From contig JAKUDP010000010.1 of the NCBI GenBank assembly GCA_022570795.1, positions 124,001 through 188,000 on the forward strand: a stretch of DNA of 64,000 bases. Reading direction: 5' to 3'. This DNA is from Sphaerulina vaccinii (taxonomy: Eukaryota > Ascomycota > Dothideomycetes > Mycosphaerellales > Mycosphaerellaceae). Positions 57,669 to 64,000 of the stretch are shown here, piece by piece; the first letter of the stretch is position 1; the number at the start of each line of letters is the position of its first letter. The position numbers and the translations under genes are program-made. A model generated the notes under the pieces. That model was not told the origin of the DNA and made no database searches. It was given only the letters and a program-made list of their open reading frames with translations.

Positions 57669-59964
57669 TTATGATGGCCGTGCTGGCAGCTTTGGCGCCT
57701 GTTCACCGGCTGCTTCTGGTTGCACCACATTGCTCTCCTGTGGGACCGTCTTGTCTGATTTCTGCCGCCACTGCGCTGCAGCAGATCCATAAGCCGCAGA
57801 AACACTCGAGCCAGCAGCCACCATCTTTGACTGCGCCCAGCCAATGTAGCTCTGCTCATTCTTCTTCTCAACTTCTTTCTGTAAGCCATCAACATACTGC
57901 TCTGAAACATCGCCGCCTACGGATTTGTCCTTTCGCTCGTTCTGATCGCGCTCTTTCTGCTCCTTCTCATCCTGCTCCTTGAGCGCTTTCGCTTCTTCTT
58001 CCAGGCCTTCCAGGTCCACATCTTCGAAGCCGATCTGCTTCAGAATGGGTCCGGTGAGGAAACGATATCTGGTGTGCCCGCTGACGAGGCTACTGACATC
58101 CACATTCTCAACACCCTTAATGTTCTCCACTGCTTGAAGTCCAGCAATACCCAATGTTATGCTCTGACCCCGATACAGGAATCCAAGAACATAGTCGTTG
58201 GTGGAGTAGATGTTGACCACACGTCCAGCTACCACGCTACGTAGCATGCGCCAGTCTGCGGCGGCTGACGGTGCGGGTGTTCCTATCAGTATCGCATTCT
58301 CTACTAATCCGAAGGCTTTGCGCTCTGCTAGTTGCTTGAGACAGTGATAAATGACTCTGCCGCCGAGGCTGTAGCCTATGAGTGTTACGGGTCGCTCGCC
58401 TTGGGCTTTATTGATGATTGCATCCGCTAAGATCTCACCACACTTTTGAGCGCGATGACTAGCAACAGAGAATGGATTGTCGATGATTCGGCCGACCTGC
58501 TTACAATTAGACTAATTTCATGTACTGACGAGTATTGTGGTACCTTACCTTGAGAAGCGCGAGCGGCCATAGGCCTGCATACAGAGCACCAAGAAGTGTT
58601 CGTTTGATGATCTCCTTCTTCGCATAACCCCACGCTACGCTTGTGACCAGGGCGCTGAGCGAGTTGCCAAGGCCCATCAATGCTTCAAGTTCCCAGCGTA
58701 ATGCGAACGATTCGAGCTGCACACCAATGACCTTCCAGGGCTCAACGACCTCTTCTTGTTTCGTGAGCCAACCGCTGATGCCAATGGCGACACGCAACCT
58801 ACGATACTCCTTCTCGATCTTACGTGGGCGGTGATGCGTTCGTACAGGTTCGAAACCAAAGTCCTGAATCTCCCTGGCGTACTCGTCCATCATTTTAGAG
58901 GTCATACGTCCACCGTATGCGCCGAACAGACCACCAACCAGGACGCCGGATCCAGCTAACGCACCAAGATATCCAGCTGTGGCTGTGCCAGCGAGGCCTA
59001 TACCTCCCATCACTGTGCCTACACCAGCGGCTAGAAGCGGAGCGGCAAGACCGCCAGTGACACCGATCAATGCCGCTCCAGCGACTGTAGCCAGCCCAAC
59101 TTTCCACTTGCGACTGGTCTTGTTCTCTTCAGCTTTCTTCTTTGTCTCTTCATCAGCGCTCATATTCTCTGCAGCTGCAAGCAAGCCTCTTGCGACTTTA
59201 CTCTCATCTAAGCCAAGGATATCGATCGGCAAGTCTAGACTCGTAGACAAGCGTAGTAGCAGGACGCGGGATTCGGCGTGGTAGTGCTCTAGACTGAGCA
59301 GAAGTAGCAGTACAGAGTGCATGATGAGGGTTCGCTTCTCTTCAGGAAGCTTCCGAAGCGAGTTGTCGATTGGTGGATAGAGAGATGTCATGGTATCGTT
59401 GACAGTCTTGTCGTATCTCGGAGGACTCTCAAACTTCATGGGTGGCGAGGCCGGAATCCTCTCCTCTGTCTTGACTGCCTCATCATGCTTCTGACGAGCC
59501 TCTTCCTCTTCATGCGAGTTCAGCACTTCTCCCACTCTCTGAATGACCGAAACTCGCCAATCTTCCCAGTGCGCCAGAGCAGCCTTCTTGAGCTCCTGCA
59601 TCTTCGCCTCGCTGAGCTCCTTTTCTCTCTGGGTAGCTTCTGCCTGCTTCATCTCATTCTCCTTGTCCTGCACTTGCTGCTCATCGGGCGTTTCTGCAGC
59701 ATCATCCACGGAGTCTAGTGCCGGCAATGCTTTCTTGAGGTCCGCGACATTGATGTCAGTATTGGTGCTCGTCTCGTTGGCATCGAAAGTGTCCTCAATG
59801 GCCTTCTTCATGGCCTCCGTGCAGTCCGCAATCAGGAGAGTCAACGCGCCTCGATCTTCATGGCTTCGTAGAATAGTTGTGAGCGATTCGCCCTCGTCTG
59901 CTGCTGCTGCTGCTGAGTTGCCATGAGGGTGGCCAGACAGGGCTTCTTTCGCTCGGGCGAACAT
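57669..59964 (-). CDS. DUF726 alpha/beta-hydrolase protein (TMCO4/Mil1-like), 2 exons
   Basis: Exons are 58549..59964 and 57669..58496, joined over a 52-bp intron (AAG/GTAAGG ... AAGCAG) to give 747 aa. The DUF726 family includes human TMCO4 and yeast Mil1, a lipase-like AP-1 partner. The features are all present: a charged coiled N-terminal part, a Gly/Ala-rich hydrophobic region (KWKVGLATVAGAALIGVTGG onwards, about residues 293-365), WGYAKKEIIKRTLLGALYAGLWP, and the nucleophile elbow TLIGYSLGGRVI with Ser515. The domain ends near RYRFLTGPILKQIGFEDV. A Lys/Glu-rich tail follows and may bind partners. The start is the ATG of MFARAKEAL; the codon two upstream is GTG. Enzymatic activity is inferred from Ser515. 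Confidence 0.9.
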
Positions 59965-60253
59965 CGTCACGGTGGGTCGTAAAAGATCGAACTATCGCCA
60001 GTGCAAAGTGGTATCATTGTCAGAGAAGTGTCAGCCATACCTTAATCAATTCAAGAATATGGAAAGAAGGCCTGATGACGTGAGGGCAAGAACGATCGAC
60101 ATCCCTTGCAGTTTGATCTCGTGAAGGCCACGCAAGACCACGCCAATGCTTCGTGGCTCATGCATGACAATAGACTTGGGACTTTCACGAGAGGACTTCT
60201 TCTCTACATCTACCATTGACTTCCTATATGGACCTGTTCGGACTTCACAAAGA
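59965..60253. promoter_or_regulatory. Compact bidirectional promoter, DUF726 / ARMH3
   Basis: Only 289 bp separate the divergent start codons, so the two genes likely share control sequences. No motif can be named with confidence. Confidence 0.5.
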
Positions 60254-62377
60254 ATGGAGCAGAGCCCACTCACACTACAGTCAAGACCTGATGTTTTCGA
60301 GCCCAAGGTGGTGAGCCTGTACCGACAGCTGTTCAGAGTGGGTGACTTTGGCACGAGACCATAGATAAAGGATATGAGCTGATAAAAGTTACCAGGAGAG
60401 TGAAGACGATGAGAAGGACGATGCCTTCTGGACGACACTATTCCTGCTCAAGCCAGATCTGAAGACATTCAAGAAGATACTTGACAGTACCAGCGCGAAT
60501 ACTTTGTTGCACCATCAGGTAAATATGCCTCGAAGAATGTATCATCTAGCTGGAGCTCTGACCTGCGAAAGCATGAACCTCAACAACTGCTGTTGAACGC
60601 GCTGGATACGATCAAGTCAGCACAAAGCCCAGCCGATGAGCATGCACTGGATGTGAGCACACGAACGTTATTCCTCGCGAATCTGCAGTTGATGACTTAG
60701 ACCTTGACAGTATTCTTCGCTGTTGTATTATCGAAGCGGTTCACAAATCCAAGTGCGGATGTCATTGAAGTGCTAGCAGGCCTAGACAATGTTGACACAG
60801 TCTTCTTCGATCTGGTTGGGACTCTAGATCATGCTATCAAGGATGGCCGAACCAGTGAGTGGTGAAGTTTTCGAGATCAGTGGACTTTTGGCTTATGCGG
60901 TATAGCGGAGCTTCGACGGAAAGCTATGCGAATGGCGATAGCAGTCGTTGCAGGCGGCTATCAAACTGCACTGGTGTCCTACTTCGTGCAGAAGGACTTC
61001 TTCCCGGCACTCATGAAGCTCCTTCATCAACTAGACAATCCTCTACAGGCTTTGGAGCCACTCCTTCTGACTGGACTACTGGCCAACTACAACAAATTCG
61101 AGTCAAATAACCAGTATCGAATCCGCTTCGCAGATTTTGTCAACGAGGAGACAATGGTGAAGGTTGTCGAAAGTGTAGCGTGGACCACGACAGTGCTGCG
61201 AGAACGATATGTTGCAGTTCAAGACGATACGCCTGTCGGTTGGAGCATAGGAGGCACTTTGTCCTATGTGGGGCTTGGAGCCTTGGCTGGTGTCAAGCCT
61301 GCTGCAGCCGCACTGACAGAAGAACAGCAAAAGGAAGCATTCGCCCAACAGTAAGATACCCCCAGCTCTACATCGTACCAAGCTGACTTTTACAGACCCG
61401 CCAACGAGGCAGCGACATTGCTTGCAGTCTACGACTTCGCTCTAGCCAACAAGCTGTTTTGCCATCACTTCATCAGCCTCCTATCTGCTGGAAAGGGCCA
61501 AGCCGCACCTTTCAGCAGTTTCCTCTCATTCACATCATATCTTGGCAACCATGCGTACAGAAGCCCTCGAGCGAGCTCTTACGCATACTTGACCTTACTA
61601 ATTCTTCTAAACCTGGTCGAAGATCCCATATTGGCGAAGCTACTCTCCGAAACAACCACATCTGTCCGACTTTGCAGACAACGACCACCTCTCCTTCCCC
61701 TGGTGAAGGGTGATCGACCATACATCACGGCCATCCTCGACATAATGATGGACAACATAAATCACAACCTACGCAAGAATCTTGATACAAGTTTCTACCA
61801 ACAAAGCTTCGCAGTCCTATCAAGAGTGGTCGCGTACTTAGCAAAATCCCATACAAAGCTGCCATATCATTGGTCCGAACTCTGGAAACCCACGCTGTCT
61901 TTCATACGCTTCCTGACAACCTATGCCGACAACCTCCAAAGACTGCCCAACATTCAAGGTCTCGTCGATGGAGCCGTCGACTTGTTGTCGACTTCCTTGT
62001 CCGATGGCGAAGCTTTCCTCCCAGACGCCGCACCCTACGATGATCTTTTCTACAAACTCGTAGAATCTGGCGAGGCATTGACTAAGTTTCGCGATGCCTA
62101 CAACATCGCTAAAGTTGAGGAGAGGAGTTCTATCAACACACTTATTGGCGTGTCGAAACACTATCAAGAGCTCATCGAGACTCAAAAGAATAAGGCCACG
62201 GTTCTCACACCAAGAGAAGTCAGCAGGATCATCAAGCAAGGCTACGAAACTCTTTCAATTGAGACCAAAGATGGCTTGGAGCAGCAATCTGAGAGATATC
62301 GTGAGGCCGATCATAAGGTTGCGCTGAAGAAAATTGCCAGGTTTGCGGTTGGAGATGCTGCGAATTTGGTATCATGA
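60254..62377 (+). CDS. ARMH3: ARMH3 (DUF1741) homologue, 6 exons
   Basis: The model is 60254..60337, 60396..60518, 60572..60652, 60701..60854, 60906..61350 and 61396..62377, giving 622 aa. Every junction is GT-AG and in frame; introns are 45-58 bp. The protein begins MEQSPLTLQSRPDVFEPKVVSLYRQLFR and is helical throughout. It has DNVDTVFFDLVGTLDHAIKDGRT, FFPALMKLLHQ, PANEAATLLAVYDFALANKLF and VRLCRQRPPLLPLVKGDRPYITAILDIMMDNINHNLRKNLD, which is the DUF1741/ARMH3 (human C10orf76) pattern. The human protein works at the Golgi with GBF1 and PI4KB. The fungal role is inferred to be membrane traffic. One Ala-rich stretch (WSIGGTLSYVGLGALAGVKPAAAA) is hydrophobic. Confidence 0.88.
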
Positions 62378-62457
62378 GATAGCACTTTCAAGCCGTGCAG
62401 TCGTCCAGCTCGATCTTAATCCACAAGCCCAACGGCGCTCGTGTTCACGTCCTATTA

Positions 62458-63234
62458 TCAATCATCCCTCGGCATAGTAAATTCCTGCAAAGCCTCCTCG
62501 AGCACTTCATATGCCCACTCCAAGCACCTCGTCATGCTCCCCTGCGCGCTCTCGGGCATAACTCCAATCCCCAACTCCCTCACCACACTGTCCTTGACTT
62601 TCCCCTCAACATTCCCATCCTCAAACATAAAAGCATGATCCTTGACATAATTCGGCCAGACGATCCTGTCCACGTACCCAGGTGGATCTTCCCAAAAGCC
62701 TTCTAATGTCACGTACCCACTCCTCGCTTCTCTCCGCGACTTCGCAGTCTTGTAATCTGTGCGCAAGAAAAGCTTGACATCGAACGAACCTCGTATCTCA
62801 GCCATGGCCTCGGAGTACAGCAGAAAACCATCACAGATCAATATGGGAGGTGCGTCTGCAAACATCCATTTCGAGGCTTTCCATTTCAGGTCTTCGATTA
62901 GTGCCTTGTCAACTTCGACTTCTCCGACAGAGTTCTTGTCTTCTTTTGATGTGAAATCAGGTGGGCTCTGGCCATGTTCCCGAATGTACTCCAGAGTCGA
63001 CTTAAGGGCTGGCAAGTTTATTGATTCAAGACAGTCCCAGTCTGCAATCTTGTGTTCTGTGTGGATTGGTATTTCGTTGTCGGACTTGTAAAAGTCATCC
63101 TCATGTAGAATGAAGGCTCGTGGGAAGATGTCTCGCAGTAACCGGGATAATGTTGTTTTGCCTGAAGACGAGCAACCCGAGATTCCGATGAGGAGGGCTT
63201 TAGTGTCTTCTTTTCGTCTCGATTGAGGAGGCAT
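62458..63234 (-). CDS. NRK1: Nicotinamide riboside kinase (NRK1-like)
   Basis: The 258-aa protein is a P-loop kinase of the uridine-kinase/NRK superfamily. ALLIGISGCSSSGKTT holds the Walker A loop (Gly20-Lys26-Thr27). HEDDFYKSD is the NRK substrate Asp region, DWDCLESIN follows, and ILICDGFLLY and FLRTDYKTAKSRREARSGYVTLEGFWEDPPGYVDRIVWPNYV contain the lid and the NRK-specific WxDPPGYxxxxVWPxY motif. It phosphorylates nicotinamide riboside to NMN in NAD salvage. The ATG of MPPQSRRKED is chosen because the 59 extra upstream codons are low-complexity and begin non-ATG. A TATA-like TATATACTT lies about 50-60 bp upstream on the minus strand. Confidence 0.93.
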   Translation of the reverse strand: MPPQSRRKEDTKALLIGISGCSSSGKTTLSRLLRDIFPRAFILHEDDFYKSDNEIPIHTEHKIADWDCLESINLPALKSTLEYIREHGQSPPDFTSKEDKNSVGEVEVDKALIEDLKWKASKWMFADAPPILICDGFLLYSEAMAEIRGSFDVKLFLRTDYKTAKSRREARSGYVTLEGFWEDPPGYVDRIVWPNYVKDHAFMFEDGNVEGKVKDSVVRELGIGVMPESAQGSMTRCLEWAYEVLEEALQEFTMPRDD

Positions 63235-63529
63235 GTCTGTTGTCGTGTGATGTTGTTGATCGAGAAGTGAAGGAGAGCTAATAAGTATATATTGGCAAGT
63301 GAAGAAGTGGCGCCTGAGGTTGATCGGCTCGCGGCTGCCATTTCCGCAAGCTTCTCCTTCCTGCCATCTCCCATCTCTCTTTCCAACTTCTTCATACGTC
63401 TCCACCAACACATTTCCATTGCGACTTAACCTCGACTTCTAACACTCGACATTGTCTACTCGTCGCCATCGATACGAGAGTAACACAAATTGCGCATCGC
63501 GTCCAGCTCCACCGACACCTCGTGCCAAC
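63235..63529. promoter_or_regulatory. Divergent promoter, NRK1 / RNA-binding protein
   Basis: A 295-bp interval between divergent start codons contains a TATA-like box near 63285-63295, facing NRK1. No other site can be named. Confidence 0.5.
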
Positions 63530-64000
63530 ATGGCGCAACAAGCAGCCCCCGACATCTCCCAAATTCTCGCGGCATTGGGTTCGTATTCTGCTAATGCGCA
63601 TGACATGACAACACTCCCTGACAGATCTGTAGCTCAAGGGCAACCAGCCGGCGCGCCAGCTCCACCAACACCACAACATCTTCCTCCTCACCAACCCCCA
63701 CAAGGATATGGTCCTCCCCCAGGAGTGATGCCAGTCCAGCCACCGAGTGCACCTCCGCAGCAGGCTTACTTACCTCAGCCCTCAAAGACTGGTAGCGTGG
63801 ATCTCAGCCAGATCAGACCAGTCAACAGCGGTTCTGTCAGCATCGCAGATGCCATTGCGAAGGCGCGCAACATTGCTTCAACTCAGGGCCTTTCCTCCTA
63901 CGACCCGCGCCAACAGTCAGCGGCACCACGCGAGGACCCTCGTCTCGCAAATCGTGGTGGCTATCAGCAATCGCGATCGAGATCACGCTCTCCACCTCGA
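63530..64000 (+). CDS. RS-type RNA-binding/splicing protein, N-terminal part (runs off window)
   Basis: The protein starts MAQQAAPDISQILAALGS. A 42-bp intron (63583..63624; GTATTC donor, GCTAATG branch, CTGACAG end) can be removed in frame, joining to SVAQGQPAGAPAPP. Because 42 is a multiple of three and has no stop, retention is also tolerated. A Pro/Gln-rich stretch follows, then KTGSVDLSQIRPVNSGSVSIADAIAKARNIASTQG and an Arg/Ser run SRSRSRSPPR at the window edge. This layout is that of fungal SR-like splicing factors. The RNA-binding domains would lie beyond 64000, so the subfamily is open. Confidence 0.7.
   Translation, partial: MAQQAAPDISQILAALGSYSANAHDMTTLPDRSVAQGQPAGAPAPPTPQHLPPHQPPQGYGPPPGVMPVQPPSAPPQQAYLPQPSKTGSVDLSQIRPVNSGSVSIADAIAKARNIASTQGLSSYDPRQQSAAPREDPRLANRGGYQQSRSRSRSPPR

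Noticed and set aside
63583..63624. Alternative donor GTTCGT at 63579 for the first intron of the last gene
   Set aside because: Using it shifts the frame and meets a stop at once, whereas the GTATTC donor keeps the frame.

Overview
The window reads as nuclear DNA of a filamentous ascomycete (Pezizomycotina). Dothideomycetes is my guess from overall gene style, not a proven placement. The evidence is short GT-AG introns of about 42-80 bp with CTAAC/CTGAC-like branch points, fungal-type gene families, and a 33-kb AT-rich block with the signature of repeat-induced point mutation (RIP).

Left arm (1-11,929), normal base composition. It holds an intracellular GH5 glucanase-like enzyme, a two-exon multi-pass membrane protein, a protein with a fungal transcription-factor domain but no zinc cluster, a probable 5'-truncated remnant of a spliced membrane-protein gene, and a 972-aa protein with a disordered N-terminal half and a Cys-containing C-terminal region.

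Central block (about 11,930-45,050), extremely AT-rich. Nearly every CpA/TpG is gone, so Gln and Trp codons now read as stops and no real ORF survives. Its structure can still be read. (i) A small complete LTR element, 12,451-14,755, has 175-bp LTRs, an ATATA target duplication and a primer site matching the anticodon arm of initiator tRNA-Met. (ii) A Copia-type integrase remnant is followed by about 0.9 kb of microsatellites. (iii) A very long Gypsy-type element, 18,259-43,829, has 320/319-bp LTRs and TTAC flanks. Two complete chromodomain Gypsy elements are nested in it: one on the minus strand (19,325-26,026, CTTTA duplication) and one on the plus strand (28,962-35,855, GGTAC duplication). 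Without these inserts the outer element is about 12 kb. It carries an extra 3.7 kb after integrase and six copies of a short palindrome that I did not see in the inner elements.

Right arm (45,051-64,000), gene-dense housekeeping DNA. It holds a HAUS4-like coiled-coil protein, a hotdog thioesterase, the SDH assembly factor SDHAF4, a P450-derived protein without a normal haem site fused to an RGG/disordered tail, the 40S biogenesis factor TSR1, mannose-6-phosphate isomerase, a tail-anchored-like unknown, a DUF726 (TMCO4/Mil1-type) hydrolase, a six-exon ARMH3 (DUF1741) homologue, a nicotinamide riboside kinase, and the start of an RS-type RNA-binding/splicing protein. Several are head-to-head pairs over short shared promoters. 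They do not form a single pathway.

Gene coordinates use ATG starts and hand-built splice models. Exons are given in the evidence where a gene is spliced.
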